Positions 1 through 8,270 of a stretch of 51,348 nucleotides of DNA are shown one piece after another (within the stretch, counting starts at the first letter, position 1; every line of letters begins with the position of its first letter). The stretch spans positions 20,309-71,656 of the forward strand of contig DIWJ01000067.1 in assembly GCA_002428445.1 (NCBI GenBank), given 5' to 3'. The notes beneath the pieces are model-generated. The model was given only the letters and a program-made list of their open reading frames with translations. It was not told the origin of the DNA and did no database searches. The stretch is from Syntrophaceae bacterium UBA6109. GTDB taxonomy: Bacteria > Desulfobacterota > Syntrophia > Syntrophales > UBA6109. The translations under genes and the position numbers were made by a program.

Positions 1-1641
1 GAGCGCGAGCGGGGCATCACCATCATGGCCAAGAACACGACGATCCTCTACGGCGGCGTCAAGATCAATATCGTCGATACGCCCGGCCACGCCGATTTCG
101 GCGGCGAGGTCGAACGCAGCCTGAACATGGTCGACGGGGCCATCCTCCTTGTCGATGCCAGCGAGGGCCCGCTCCCGCAGACGCGGTTCGTCGTCAAGAA
201 GGCCCTGGCAAGACAGTTGCCGATGATCGTCGTCATCAACAAGATCGACCGCAGCGACGCCCGCATCGAAGAAGTCGTCGCGGAGGTGTACGACCTCTTC
301 ATCGACCTCGATGCGAACGACCGTCAGATCGAGTTTCCCATTCTCTATACCAACGCCAAACGGGGCATCGCGCACTTGAAACCCGGCGATGCATCGGAAG
401 ACCTGAGGCCCTTTTTCGAGGCCATCTGCTCGGCCATCCCCGGACCGGAAGCGGACGACAGCCATGTGCCCCAGTTCCTCGTCACGAACCTGGATTACGA
501 TCCCTACGTGGGGCAGATCGCCATCGGACGCCTGATGAACGGTGTCCTGGAGATGAACCACACCTACGCCCTCTGCGGAGAAGAGACGATATCGCCGAAC
601 GTCCGGTTTTCCGTCCTGTACACCTTTCAGGGCCTGCACAAGAAATCGGTGACCTCCGTCGAGGCCGGCGACATCGTCGCCCTGGCCGGCGTCGAGGGCA
701 TCAGCATCGGCGATACGATCACGGCGCAGGAGAACCCCGTGCCGCTGCCGAGGATCAGCGTCGATGAGCCGACGGTTTCCATGATCTTCTACGTCAACAA
801 CAGCCCCTTCGCGGGCCGGGAGGGAAAGTACCTGACGTCGCGCCATCTCCTGGAACGCCTGGAGAAGGAGAGCCTGCGAAACGTCGCGATCCGCCTCAAG
901 ACGATGGAACGCAAGGACGCCTTCGAGGTCTGCGGACGGGGGGAATTGCAGATGGCAATCCTCATCGAGACCATGCGGCGCGAAGGCTACGAACTGATGG
1001 TCTCCAAGCCGACCGTCATCACAAAAGAGGTAAAAGGGAAGACCCTGGAACCCGTGGAACGCGTCTTTATCGACATCCCCGAGGCCTTCATCGGCGTGGT
1101 CACGGAAAAGCTCGCGACGCGGAAGGGACGCATGGTCAACCTCGTCAACAAAGGGAGCGGCCGGGTCAACCTGGAGTTTCTCGTTCCCTCCCGCGGCCTG
1201 ATCGGTTTCCGGAGCCACTTTCTGACCGACACCAAGGGCTCCGGCGTCATGAACACGCTCTTCGAAGGTTACGAGCCGTGGTTCGGCCCGATCCCCCAGC
1301 GGGCGAGCGGTGCGCTCCTCGCCGACCGCGCCGGCAGGGTTACGCCCTATGCGAGCCTCGCCATGGCGGACCGCGGCGAGCTCTTCGTCGAGGTGGGCAC
1401 CGATGTGTACGGCGGGATGATCGTCGGCGAGCGCAACCGCGCCGGCGATATGGGCGTCAACATCACCAAGGAAAAGAAACTGACCAACATCCGCAGCTCG
1501 ACGTCGGAAACGACGGTGGCGCTCCGCCCGCCGCGGCCGCTGTCCCTCGACCAGTCGATCGAATTCATCGCCGAGGACGAGCTCGTGGAAGTGACGCCCC
1601 AGAGCATCCGCCTGCGGAAGATGACGCTCTTCTCGCGCTGA
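1..1641 (+). CDS. typA: TypA/BipA ribosome-associated GTPase, 5' end cut by window
   Basis: Translational GTPase of the EF-G/LepA superfamily that binds the 70S ribosome and helps stress and low-temperature growth. The reading frame is open from base 1 and begins inside the switch I region (ERERGITI), so the start codon and the G1 P-loop lie outside the window. Visible motifs are G3 ([12 protein letters not shown], about residue 27) and G4 (NKIDR, about residue 81). They are followed by the beta-barrel domain II, an EF-G-like domain III and the TypA C-terminal domain with the GLIGFRS and KEKKLTNIR blocks. About 546 residues are visible, so only some 50-60 are missing. The gene ends before a 221-base gap that carries a promoter for the queuosine operon. 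The family call is secure; the physiological role is known only from the family. Confidence 0.97.
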   Translation, partial: ERERGITIMAKNTTILYGGVKINIVDTPGHADFGGEVERSLNMVDGAILLVDASEGPLPQTRFVVKKALARQLPMIVVINKIDRSDARIEEVVAEVYDLFIDLDANDRQIEFPILYTNAKRGIAHLKPGDASEDLRPFFEAICSAIPGPEADDSHVPQFLVTNLDYDPYVGQIAIGRLMNGVLEMNHTYALCGEETISPNVRFSVLYTFQGLHKKSVTSVEAGDIVALAGVEGISIGDTITAQENPVPLPRISVDEPTVSMIFYVNNSPFAGREGKYLTSRHLLERLEKESLRNVAIRLKTMERKDAFEVCGRGELQMAILIETMRREGYELMVSKPTVITKEVKGKTLEPVERVFIDIPEAFIGVVTEKLATRKGRMVNLVNKGSGRVNLEFLVPSRGLIGFRSHFLTDTKGSGVMNTLFEGYEPWFGPIPQRASGALLADRAGRVTPYASLAMADRGELFVEVGTDVYGGMIVGERNRAGDMGVNITKEKKLTNIRSSTSETTVALRPPRPLSLDQSIEFIAEDELVEVTPQSIRLRKMTLFSR

Positions 1642-1706
1642 GGCCGGCGCGTCAAGCCTCCGGAATCCTGCCCTCTTTCAGCACGGTCCGGCGCGGCGGA
1701 ATCTCC

Positions 1707-1735
1707 TTGACATGCGAGACTGCCGGCCTTATCGT
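1707..1735 (+). promoter_or_regulatory. Candidate sigma-70 promoter for queDEC
   Basis: A perfect -35 hexamer TTGACA (1707-1712) is followed after 17 bases by TATCGT (1730-1735), which matches four of six -10 positions. It lies about 130 bases before queD in the gap after typA. I looked for a preQ1 riboswitch in the leader and saw no convincing aptamer. Sequence match only. Confidence 0.4.
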
Positions 1736-1862
1736 CGCGGCACATCAGGACAAGTTCTTATCGATTCGACTGGATCTTCCATCTCCGACGGTCATTGCCT
1801 AGCACGATTACGCTGCTTGGGATTGCGGAAACGCCCTCCAGGGGAATTGAGGAAAAGGGCCT

Positions 1863-2243
1863 ATGCCAGGGGTTTTTGAGGTTTACGTCAAGACTCATTT
1901 TTCGGCCGCTCATTCTCTCAGGGGATACCCCGGAGACTGTGCGCGCATGCACGGACACAACTGGATCATTGAAGTCTATGCACAATGTAGACAGCTCGAC
2001 CAGATCGGCATCGGCATCGACTTCAGGGACATCAAACAGGCGGTCAAGCGCGTTCTGGCTGGACTCGACCACTTCAATCTCAACGAGCTTCCCGCATTCG
2101 CAAGCACAAATCCCACGTCGGAAAATATTGCCAGGTTCCTGTACGGGGAATTAAGCAAAGCGCTTAATTCGGAGACTGTGAAGGTCTCCAGGATCAAGGT
2201 TTCGGAAACCCCCGGCGCAGGCGCCTTTTACTGGGAGGAGTGA
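1863..2243 (+). CDS. queD: 6-carboxytetrahydropterin synthase QueD
   Basis: Converts 7,8-dihydroneopterin triphosphate to 6-carboxy-5,6,7,8-tetrahydropterin, the second step of queuosine/preQ0 synthesis in the cytoplasm. The 126-residue protein has the zinc-binding histidines of the PTPS fold (H in SAAH near residue 17 and the HGHNW block near 31-35), the nearby catalytic Cys (CARMHGHN), and the C-terminal ETPGAGAFY segment whose Glu binds the pterin. Length is normal for bacterial QueD. The ATG at 1863 follows a GAGGAAAA purine stretch. The stop is directly followed by the TTG start of queE, so the two are probably translationally coupled. FolE, which makes the substrate, is not in the window. 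Confidence 0.95.
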   Translation: MPGVFEVYVKTHFSAAHSLRGYPGDCARMHGHNWIIEVYAQCRQLDQIGIGIDFRDIKQAVKRVLAGLDHFNLNELPAFASTNPTSENIARFLYGELSKALNSETVKVSRIKVSETPGAGAFYWEE

Positions 2244-2891
2244 TTGCCTCTCCAAGTCAACGAAATCTTTTACAGCATCCAGGGCGAATCCTCCTATGCA
2301 GGTTGGCCGTGCGCCTTTGTGAGACTCACCGGATGCAACCTCAGGTGCTCATACTGCGATACCGCCTACGCCTATTCCGAAGGCGCATGCTATTCGATCG
2401 GCGAGATCGCCCGGCAAATTGCCTCGTACAAGAGTCCCCTGGTGGAGATCACCGGAGGAGAACCCTTGATCCAGGACGAGACTCCGGCGCTGGTCGGTGC
2501 GTTGCTTGAGCGCGGTTATACCGTCCTTTTGGAGACAAACGGCAGTCAGGACATCAGCCGTGTCGACACCCGATGTGTAAAGATTGTGGACATCAAATGC
2601 CCCTCCAGCGGTCAGTCGGAAGCGAACGACCTCAACAACCTGAGAAGGCTGACGGAGCGGGATGAAGTGAAGTTCGTCATCGGGAACAGGGAAGACTACG
2701 ATTATGCCGCGAAGGCGCTCAGCCTTATGACGCAGCCTGCGACGGCAAAGAGACAGATTCATTTTTCACCCGTGTTCGGTCGGATGACGCCGGAGGGATT
2801 GGCGAAGTGGATACTGGATGACAATCTGAACGTAAGGCTTCACCTCCAGATTCATAAATTGATCTGGTCCCCAGGCGACAGGGGAGTCTAA
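2244..2891 (+). CDS. queE: 7-carboxy-7-deazaguanine synthase QueE (radical SAM)
   Basis: Radical S-adenosylmethionine enzyme that contracts 6-carboxytetrahydropterin to 7-carboxy-7-deazaguanine. It carries the 4Fe-4S motif CX3CX2C (CNLRCSYC, near residues 31-38) and the SAM-binding [10 protein letters not shown] segment. The N-terminal [10 protein letters not shown] motif is diagnostic of QueE. The start is taken as TTG at 2244, immediately after the queD stop codon, with GGGAGGAG just upstream inside the end of queD. No ATG lies between this point and the conserved N terminus, so TTG is needed. At 215 residues the length is typical. queC follows after eight bases. Confidence 0.94.
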   Translation: MPLQVNEIFYSIQGESSYAGWPCAFVRLTGCNLRCSYCDTAYAYSEGACYSIGEIARQIASYKSPLVEITGGEPLIQDETPALVGALLERGYTVLLETNGSQDISRVDTRCVKIVDIKCPSSGQSEANDLNNLRRLTERDEVKFVIGNREDYDYAAKALSLMTQPATAKRQIHFSPVFGRMTPEGLAKWILDDNLNVRLHLQIHKLIWSPGDRGV

Positions 2892-2899
2892 GGGAAATC

Positions 2900-3598
2900 A
2901 TGGCAGGCACGACAAAGAGGAAGGCCGTTGTTTTGTCCAGCGGGGGGATTGACTCTACGACCGCCATGGCCATTGCGCGGGCGGAGGGCTATGAAATCTA
3001 CAGCCTTAGCTTTCGCTACGGGCAGCGTCACGCGCTTGAGCTGAAAGCTGCTCAGCAGGTGGCGAAAGCCCTGAGAGCGAAGGATCACCTGGTGCTCGAC
3101 ATCGACTTGCAGAAGATCGGCGGTTCCTCTCTCCTGGACGATGCCGAAGTCCCCAAGGGGCGCAGTGAGGCAGAGCTGCAGCAGGGCATCCCTGCGACTT
3201 ATGTGCCGGCGCGAAACACCATCTTTCTGTCTTATGCCCTCGCATGGGCCGAGGTGCTAGGCGCCGAAGACATCTTCATCGGTGTAAATGCCATTGATTA
3301 CAGCGGTTATCCGGATTGCCGGCCGGAATATATCGAGGCCTTCGAGCGAACTGCAAATCTGGCGACAAAGGCAGGGGTGGAGGGGAGAACAAGGTTCAGG
3401 ATAAGGACTCCCCTTATTCAGATGACAAAGGCCGAGATTATCCGGAGGGGTCGGGAGTTGAATGTGGACTACGGAATGACCCACAGCTGCTACGACCCCG
3501 CACCTGACGGAATGGCGTGCGGTGAGTGCGACAGTTGCATTCTGCGGAAGAAAGGATTTCGTGAGGCCGGGTTTCCCGATCCAACCCGATACATTTGA
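2900..3598 (+). CDS. queC: 7-cyano-7-deazaguanine synthase QueC
   Basis: ATP-dependent conversion of 7-carboxy-7-deazaguanine to preQ0 (7-cyano-7-deazaguanine). The PP-loop SGGIDSTT (about residues 14-21) binds ATP, and the C-terminal cysteines in HSCYD...CGECDSC form the zinc site. At 232 residues it is normal length. It is the last gene of queDEC and is followed by a strong terminator. QueF, which reduces preQ0 to preQ1, is not adjacent, so the operon alone supports preQ0 production; later steps must be encoded elsewhere or preQ0 serves another use. Confidence 0.95.
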   Translation: MAGTTKRKAVVLSSGGIDSTTAMAIARAEGYEIYSLSFRYGQRHALELKAAQQVAKALRAKDHLVLDIDLQKIGGSSLLDDAEVPKGRSEAELQQGIPATYVPARNTIFLSYALAWAEVLGAEDIFIGVNAIDYSGYPDCRPEYIEAFERTANLATKAGVEGRTRFRIRTPLIQMTKAEIIRRGRELNVDYGMTHSCYDPAPDGMACGECDSCILRKKGFREAGFPDPTRYI

Positions 3599-3629
3599 TT
3601 CGCCGTGACGTAAAACGCGCCGATAAAAC

Positions 3630-3661
3630 AAAAAGGGCTGCGATACTCCGCAGCCCTTTTT
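3630..3661. terminator. Rho-independent terminator after queC, bidirectional
   Basis: Perfect 8-bp stem GGGCTGCG / CGCAGCCC (3635-3642 and 3649-3656) with a six-base loop, flanked by an A-run on the left and a T-run on the right. It can therefore stop transcription of queDEC and also of the small minus-strand gene that ends at 3685. Confidence 0.93.
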
Positions 3662-3684
3662 ATGTAGAAGACAGCCTGTAGGAT

Positions 3685-3828
3685 TCAGACCGTCCAGTAA
3701 AAGGGAGGTTGCCGATAAATGGAAACGGTCTTCTTGTCTATTTTCGCATAGGCAAAACACGTTTTCCCCGTATAGATCACGTCCAACAACCACGCTTGAA
3801 GTCTTTCCAGGAAACTCACGCTGTTCAT
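3685..3828 (-). CDS. Small orphan protein, 47 residues
   Basis: An ATG at 3828 opens a 47-codon frame preceded by AAGGAG eight bases upstream, one of the best Shine-Dalgarno sites in the window. The peptide begins MNSVSFLERLQAWLLDVIY and ends PPFYWTV. It is rich in aromatic residues, has one Cys, a short amphipathic start and a basic middle (KIDKKT). There is no signal peptide or full membrane segment. I recognise no family. Upstream is an AT-rich stretch, unlike the GC-rich surroundings, with an inverted repeat (3862-3888), and downstream is the shared bidirectional terminator. Promoter region, ribosome site, frame and terminator make a real small gene likely; function unknown. Confidence 0.6.
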   Translation of the reverse strand: MNSVSFLERLQAWLLDVIYTGKTCFAYAKIDKKTVSIYRQPPFYWTV

Positions 3829-3861
3829 TGCTGTCTACTCCTTATCTTTCATATAATTTTT

Positions 3862-3888
3862 GTTATCGTTTAATTTTTTATCGATAAC
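3862..3888 (-). promoter_or_regulatory. Inverted repeat in the promoter region of the small gene
   Basis: GTTATCG (3862-3868) and CGATAAC (3882-3888) form a perfect inverted repeat around 13 A/T-rich bases, 34-60 bases upstream of the 47-residue gene. The spacing suits a dimeric repressor or activator operator. The surrounding 60 bases are strikingly AT-rich, as expected of a promoter, but I could not fix a -35/-10 pair. Confidence 0.35.
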
Positions 3889-3977
3889 CTTAAAGCATAT
3901 ATAGTCACGCCGCCCCGGAATGTCAACGGGAAACAGCGGAAAAGACCATTGCTTTCGGTTATGTTGGGATTGATTTT

Positions 3978-4003
3978 CGCCCGGGAAGGATATCCCCCGG
4001 GCG
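3978..4003. other. GC-rich hairpin downstream of the thiolase gene
   Basis: CGCCCGGG (3978-3985) pairs with CCCGGGCG (3996-4003) across a ten-base loop, some 50 bases past the minus-strand thiolase stop. There is no T-run on the minus strand, so it may protect the 3' end of the message rather than act as an intrinsic terminator. Confidence 0.4.
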
Positions 4004-4055
4004 GCGTCGCTGAAAGACGGCTGAAATCGATGCGCTGCAGGGTCAGAGGCAGCGA

Positions 4056-5423
4056 TCAGCCTTCCACGCGGATGAGCATGGCGTCTCCCTGGGCGTGTCC
4101 CGAGCAGATGCCGCAGACGCCGATGCCGCCGCCTCTCCGGCGCAGTTCGTAGCCGAGCGTCATCAGGATCCTTGCTCCCGTGGCGCCGATGGGATGGCCA
4201 TAGGCTATGGCGCCGCCGTTGACGTTCACTTTCCGGAACATCTCTTCCTTCGTCATTCCCAGGATCGACCGGCAGCTGATCAGCGTCACGGCGGCGAAGG
4301 CCTCGTTGATCTCGATCAGGTCCACCTTGTCCAGGTTCAGATCATTCTGTTCCAGGATCTTCCGGATGGCGAGACCGGGCACCGTCGCGATGTCCTTTGT
4401 CGGCTGCGAGACCTCGGTATAGTCCAGAATCGAAAACAGCGGCTTCAGGCCCAACTCGCCGGCCTTCGCACGGCTCATGAGCAGGCAGACGTCGCCGCCG
4501 TCGTTGACGCCGGGGGCATTGCCCGCGGTGACGCTTCCCGGGCGGCCCGTTACGGAGCTGACATGACCGAAGACGGGAGGCAGCTTCGCCAGTCCCTCCA
4601 GCGTAGTTTCGGGGCGGGGGCTCTCATCCCGGTCCGCCGCTGTCTTCTCATTCCCGCCTTTCCGGACCTCCACGGGAAAGATCTCATCGTCGAGTTTGCC
4701 CGCGGCGATGGCCGCGGCCGCGGCCATCTGCGAATGATAGGCCCATTCGTCCAGCTCCTCCCTCGTAAAACCGAATTCATCGGCCGTCTCCGAACCATGA
4801 ATCGCCATGTGCCGGTCGTAGAAGGCGTCCCAGAGGCCGTCATAGACCATGCTGTCGACGACCGGACGGTCCGGCAACCCCATCCGGGCTCCCCACCGCA
4901 TCTCGGGAAGCAGGTAGGGGCAGTTGCTCATGCTCTCCTGGCCGCCGGCGATGCAGATCTCCGCCCGGCCGAGCAGGATCATCTGCCAGGCGAGATCGAC
5001 GGTCTTGATGCCGGAGGAGCAGACCTTGTTCACCGTGATGGACGGGACATGGTCGGGCACGCCGGCCAGGATGGAGGCCTGGCGGCCCGGTATCTGGCCG
5101 CAGCCCGCGGGCACGACCTGGCCCATGAAGAGGTAATCCACGTCGCCCGGCTTCACCTTGCCGCCCGTCCTTTCCAGGACCTCGCGGATCGCAAGGGCGC
5201 CCAGTTCCATGGCCGTGAAATTCTTCAACGCGCCGCCCATCCGCCCGCAGGGAGTGCGGCAGGCCCCGACGCAGACGACCTCGCGGAATGCCCCGTGCGG
5301 ATTCTTCATCTCCCGCCCCATGGTGGAAAAATCCGGCTTCCGCTGCCCGAATTCCGCCGGCTTCGCGCCGGCATAGATGCCTGCCTTTGTCCGTTCCAGC
5401 CGCTGGGGGATTTTTTTCATCAT
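4056..5423 (-). CDS. Acetyl-CoA acetyltransferase (thiolase)
   Basis: Thiolase that cleaves 3-ketoacyl-CoA with CoA, or condenses two acetyl-CoA. The nucleophilic Cys sits in NKVCSSGIK (about residue 133). The second-half motifs NEAFA and GHPIGATGAR are intact, and the final catalytic Cys lies in the C-terminal CGICSGHAQGD block, which departs from the usual CIGGGQG wording. At 455 residues it is about 50 longer than typical because of a basic N-terminal extension before the REVVCVGACRTPCG strand; AAGGAAG precedes the double ATG. It lies 21 bases after the acyl-CoA dehydrogenase gene and ends a same-strand set with a hydroxyacyl-CoA dehydrogenase, so a role in short-chain (butyrate-like) oxidation fits. 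Chain-length preference is inferred. Confidence 0.9.
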   Translation of the reverse strand: MMKKIPQRLERTKAGIYAGAKPAEFGQRKPDFSTMGREMKNPHGAFREVVCVGACRTPCGRMGGALKNFTAMELGALAIREVLERTGGKVKPGDVDYLFMGQVVPAGCGQIPGRQASILAGVPDHVPSITVNKVCSSGIKTVDLAWQMILLGRAEICIAGGQESMSNCPYLLPEMRWGARMGLPDRPVVDSMVYDGLWDAFYDRHMAIHGSETADEFGFTREELDEWAYHSQMAAAAAIAAGKLDDEIFPVEVRKGGNEKTAADRDESPRPETTLEGLAKLPPVFGHVSSVTGRPGSVTAGNAPGVNDGGDVCLLMSRAKAGELGLKPLFSILDYTEVSQPTKDIATVPGLAIRKILEQNDLNLDKVDLIEINEAFAAVTLISCRSILGMTKEEMFRKVNVNGGAIAYGHPIGATGARILMTLGYELRRRGGGIGVCGICSGHAQGDAMLIRVEG

Positions 5424-5444
5424 TTCTTCCTTCTCTTGAGCGGA

Positions 5445-6593
5445 TCACCGGTTGTTGTCGAGGATGTGCTTGGAGATGACGACGCGCTGGATCTCGGACG
5501 TCCCCTCGTAGATGGTGAAGACGCGGGCATCGCGGTAGAGACGCTCGATGGGATAGTCGCCGGTGAATCCGTATCCGCCGTGGATCTGCAGCGCGCGCGC
5601 CGTGACGCGGTTGACCATCTCGGAGGCGAAAAGCTTCGCCATCGAAGCCTCGAGGGTATAATTCTCGCCCCGGTCCTTCTGGGCCGCGGCCGAGAACATG
5701 AGCTGTCTCGCCGCCTCGATTTCCACAGCCATATCGGCGATCATCCAGCGCAGGCCCTGGAACTTGGCGATCTTCTGACCGAACTGATCGCGCTCCCTGG
5801 CGTATCGGACCGCAGCATCGAGCGCCGCCTGCGCGACCCCGACGGACTGCGCGGCGATGCCGATGCGGCCGCCGTCAAGCCCCGTCATGGCGATCCCGAA
5901 TCCGTCGCCCTCCCGCCCCAGCAGATTTTCCGCCGGCACCCGGCAGTCCTCGAAGATCAGGTCCGTCGTATCGGAGGCCCGCAGGCCCATCTTCTCCTCC
6001 TCGCGGCCGACGACGAGGCCCTTCGTTCCTTTTTCCACAATGAAGGCGCTGATCCCCCGGTGGCCCTTCGCGGCATCCGTCTTGGCCGTGACGATGACGA
6101 GCCCGCAGTTCCTTCCCGTGGTGATGAAGCGCTTGGTGCCGTTGAGGATGTAGAAACGGCCGTCCTTGACCGCCGTCGCGCGCTGACCCGCCGGATCCGA
6201 GCCTGCCAGGGGCTCCGTCAGGGCGAAAGCGCCGATGATCCCGGCGCCCACCAGGCGGGGCAGGTACTTCTCCTTCTGGCCCTCCGTGGCGAAACGAACA
6301 AGGCTCTCGCAGACGATGGAGTTGTGCACGGACATGACGACCGCCGTCGAGGCGCAGGAATAGGCGATCTCGGAGAGGGCCAGGAGATAGCTGATGGTGT
6401 CCGCGCCGGAGCCACCGTATTCCTGGGGAACCATCATCCCCATGAGGCCCAGTTCGCCCATCCTTCTGAAGTTGTCGGCGGGAAATTCCTTTGTCCTGTC
6501 GCGTTCTGCGGCTTTGGCGGCCACCACGGTCCGCGAGAAGTCGCGCACCATGCTTTGGATCATGAGCTGCTCGTCGGTCAGCTTGAAGAACAT
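5445..6593 (-). CDS. Acyl-CoA dehydrogenase, short/branched-chain type
   Basis: FAD enzyme that introduces the 2,3-double bond in acyl-CoA and passes electrons to ETF. The protein of about 382 residues has the FAD/substrate blocks FALTEPLAGSD and TKRFITTG, and the C-terminal YEGTSEIQ in which Glu is the catalytic base, as in short/medium-chain and butyryl-CoA dehydrogenases. I chose ATG 6593 over an ATG two codons upstream because GAGGG then has proper spacing and the protein starts MFFKLTDEQ as is usual. It is followed by the thiolase and preceded by an XRE-cupin regulator gene. No etfAB is adjacent. Confidence 0.93.
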   Translation of the reverse strand: MFFKLTDEQLMIQSMVRDFSRTVVAAKAAERDRTKEFPADNFRRMGELGLMGMMVPQEYGGSGADTISYLLALSEIAYSCASTAVVMSVHNSIVCESLVRFATEGQKEKYLPRLVGAGIIGAFALTEPLAGSDPAGQRATAVKDGRFYILNGTKRFITTGRNCGLVIVTAKTDAAKGHRGISAFIVEKGTKGLVVGREEEKMGLRASDTTDLIFEDCRVPAENLLGREGDGFGIAMTGLDGGRIGIAAQSVGVAQAALDAAVRYARERDQFGQKIAKFQGLRWMIADMAVEIEAARQLMFSAAAQKDRGENYTLEASMAKLFASEMVNRVTARALQIHGGYGFTGDYPIERLYRDARVFTIYEGTSEIQRVVISKHILDNNR

Positions 6594-6684
6594 CGGCATC
6601 CCTCATCCCGTCGTAGAGAAAAAGCAGTTACCCGGCGGCAATTGAGTCCTGAACCGGACAATATCGCTCTTCCGCAAGTTCTTC

Positions 6685-7257
6685 TCACGGACTGTAAATG
6701 ACGACGATCAGCTCCGCCGTCTCGCGGCCGGCATTGAGGAGCTGGTGTTTGATCCCGGAGTTGAAATGGACGGAATCGCCGGCCTTGAGGGTATTGACGT
6801 GGTCGCCGACGAGGACCTGCACCTTGCCCTTCAGCACGTACTCGAATTCCTCGCCCTCGTGCTGGTAGCCGACGCCCTTGTGCTCCTGCCCCGGTTCGAC
6901 GATGACGTGAAAGGCCTTCAGGTGCTTGCTCTCCGCGTCCGGCGTCAGCGTTTCATAGGCATAGCTCTCGGTGCGCTTGGTGTAGGCCTTGACCCTCGCC
7001 TTGTACGACGGCGTCCGCTCTTTCAGGAGCGACCCCGAATCGATCTGCAGGGCCTTGGCGATCTGCAGCAGGGCGCCCACCGGCGGAGTGACCAAGCCTT
7101 CCTCGATGTCCTTGAGATAGCGGACGGCAAAGCCCGTCTCGTTGGCGATACGGTCCAACGACAGGCCTTTCTGCAGCCGGGTGGTTTTGATCTTGCGGCT
7201 TACGGGAGCGGACGGCGACGACTTCTTCTCTTCGGTATTTTTCTTCTTCGCGGTCAT
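6685..7257 (-). CDS. XRE-family regulator with C-terminal cupin
   Basis: Transcription factor of 190 residues. A Lys-rich N terminus is followed by an HTH_3/XRE domain (about residues 22-78; TRLQKGLSLDRIANETGFAV and a second helix) and a single cupin_2 domain (about 110-190) with the GYQHEGEEFEYVLKGK and HFNSGIKHQL motifs, whose His and Glu residues can bind a metal or small effector. The ATG has GGAGG at good spacing. It sits between the 3-hydroxyacyl-CoA dehydrogenase and the acyl-CoA dehydrogenase genes, so it probably senses a metabolite of that pathway and controls it. The ligand cannot be told from sequence. Confidence 0.9.
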   Translation of the reverse strand: MTAKKKNTEEKKSSPSAPVSRKIKTTRLQKGLSLDRIANETGFAVRYLKDIEEGLVTPPVGALLQIAKALQIDSGSLLKERTPSYKARVKAYTKRTESYAYETLTPDAESKHLKAFHVIVEPGQEHKGVGYQHEGEEFEYVLKGKVQVLVGDHVNTLKAGDSVHFNSGIKHQLLNAGRETAELIVVIYSP

Positions 7258-7314
7258 AGGGCCTCCTTGCAGGGATGATCAATCCGTTGTGGACCGGCTG
7301 ATAAGCAGCACCCT

Positions 7315-8166
7315 TCAGTCGTAGTCGTAGAACCCGTGTCCCGTCTTCCGCCCCAGCCGTCCCGCTTCCACGTAGCGGCGCAGCAGGGGGCAGGGACGGT
7401 ACTTGGAATCCTTGAATCCGTCGCAAAGCGTTTCCATGATCGCGAGGCAGGTGTCCAGGCCGATGAGGTCAGCCAGCGCCAGCGGCCCCATCGGGTGGTT
7501 CATGCCCAGCTTCATTACCGTGTCGATCGATTCGCGCGACCCGACGCCCTCGTAGAGGCAATAGACGGCCTCGTTGATCATCGGCATGACGATGCGGTTC
7601 GAAATGAAGCCGGGATAGTCGACGGCCTCGGCCGGAGTCTTGCCGAAGCGGAGGCAGAGGTCCCAGGTCGTCCGGAAGGTCGCCTCGGACGTGGCCAGCG
7701 CACGGATCACCTCCACCAGTTTCATCACCGGGACGGGATTCATGAAGTGCATGCCGATGACCCGATCCGGCCGTTTCGTCTGCGCGGCGATCCGCCCGAT
7801 GGGGATGGAGGAGGTATTGCTCGCCAGGATGACGTCAGGCAGGCAGTTGTGGTCGAGATCCCGGAAGATCTTTAACTTGAGAGGCTCATTTTCCGTCGCG
7901 GCCTCGACAGCGAAGTCGACTTCGCTCATATCTTCCAGCGACGTGCTTTTCCCGATCCGTCCGAGCAGAGCATCCCGCTCCGCCGCCGTCACACCGCCCT
8001 TCTCGACGGCCTTCGCGAGACGTCCGGCGATCGCCGCGAGTCCCCTGTCAACGAGGTCTTCCCGGATATCGTTGAGGATGACGCGCAGGCCGCTTGCCGC
8101 CGCCACCTGCGCGATGCCGCCCCCCATCTGGCCCGCACCGATCACTCCGAAGGTTTTGATATCCAT
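7315..8166 (-). CDS. 3-hydroxyacyl-CoA (3-hydroxybutyryl-CoA) dehydrogenase
   Basis: NAD-dependent oxidation of 3-hydroxyacyl-CoA to 3-ketoacyl-CoA. The 283-residue length matches the short monofunctional Hbd/PaaH type, with an N-terminal Rossmann fold (GAGQMGGGIAQVAA, about 10-23), the catalytic HFMNPVPVMKLVE region (His near 138) and the C-terminal 3HCDH domain (NHPMGPLALADLIGLD). A GGGAGG site precedes the ATG. With the thiolase and the acyl-CoA dehydrogenase on the same strand it makes three of the four beta-oxidation activities. The missing enoyl-CoA hydratase could be the one at 26256 or lie outside the window. Confidence 0.94.
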   Translation of the reverse strand: MDIKTFGVIGAGQMGGGIAQVAAASGLRVILNDIREDLVDRGLAAIAGRLAKAVEKGGVTAAERDALLGRIGKSTSLEDMSEVDFAVEAATENEPLKLKIFRDLDHNCLPDVILASNTSSIPIGRIAAQTKRPDRVIGMHFMNPVPVMKLVEVIRALATSEATFRTTWDLCLRFGKTPAEAVDYPGFISNRIVMPMINEAVYCLYEGVGSRESIDTVMKLGMNHPMGPLALADLIGLDTCLAIMETLCDGFKDSKYRPCPLLRRYVEAGRLGRKTGHGFYDYD

Positions 8167-8270
8167 GTCGCCACCTCCCGTCCGTTGTCGATTTCATATC
8201 ACGAATACGGCATCGTTTCATCCGGATTTCGCCACGATTCGAGGAGTTGCCGCATGTCGCTCCGCGCCGA

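Noticed and set aside
1642..1862. preQ1 riboswitch before queD
   Set aside because: Queuosine operons often have one, but I find no convincing short C-rich loop plus A-rich tail arrangement; only a promoter is reported.
3257..3793. 178-codon minus-strand frame across queC and the terminator
   Set aside because: Antisense to queC, crosses a bidirectional terminator, no ribosome site; the real gene there is the 47-residue frame in another phase.
4095..6701. 868-codon open frame on the plus strand
   Set aside because: It is antisense to the thiolase and acyl-CoA dehydrogenase genes, His/Arg/Asp-rich with no motif and no ribosome site. High GC keeps the antisense frame open. The same applies to the long plus-strand frames at 8247-10367, 27041-29053 and 46684-48765.
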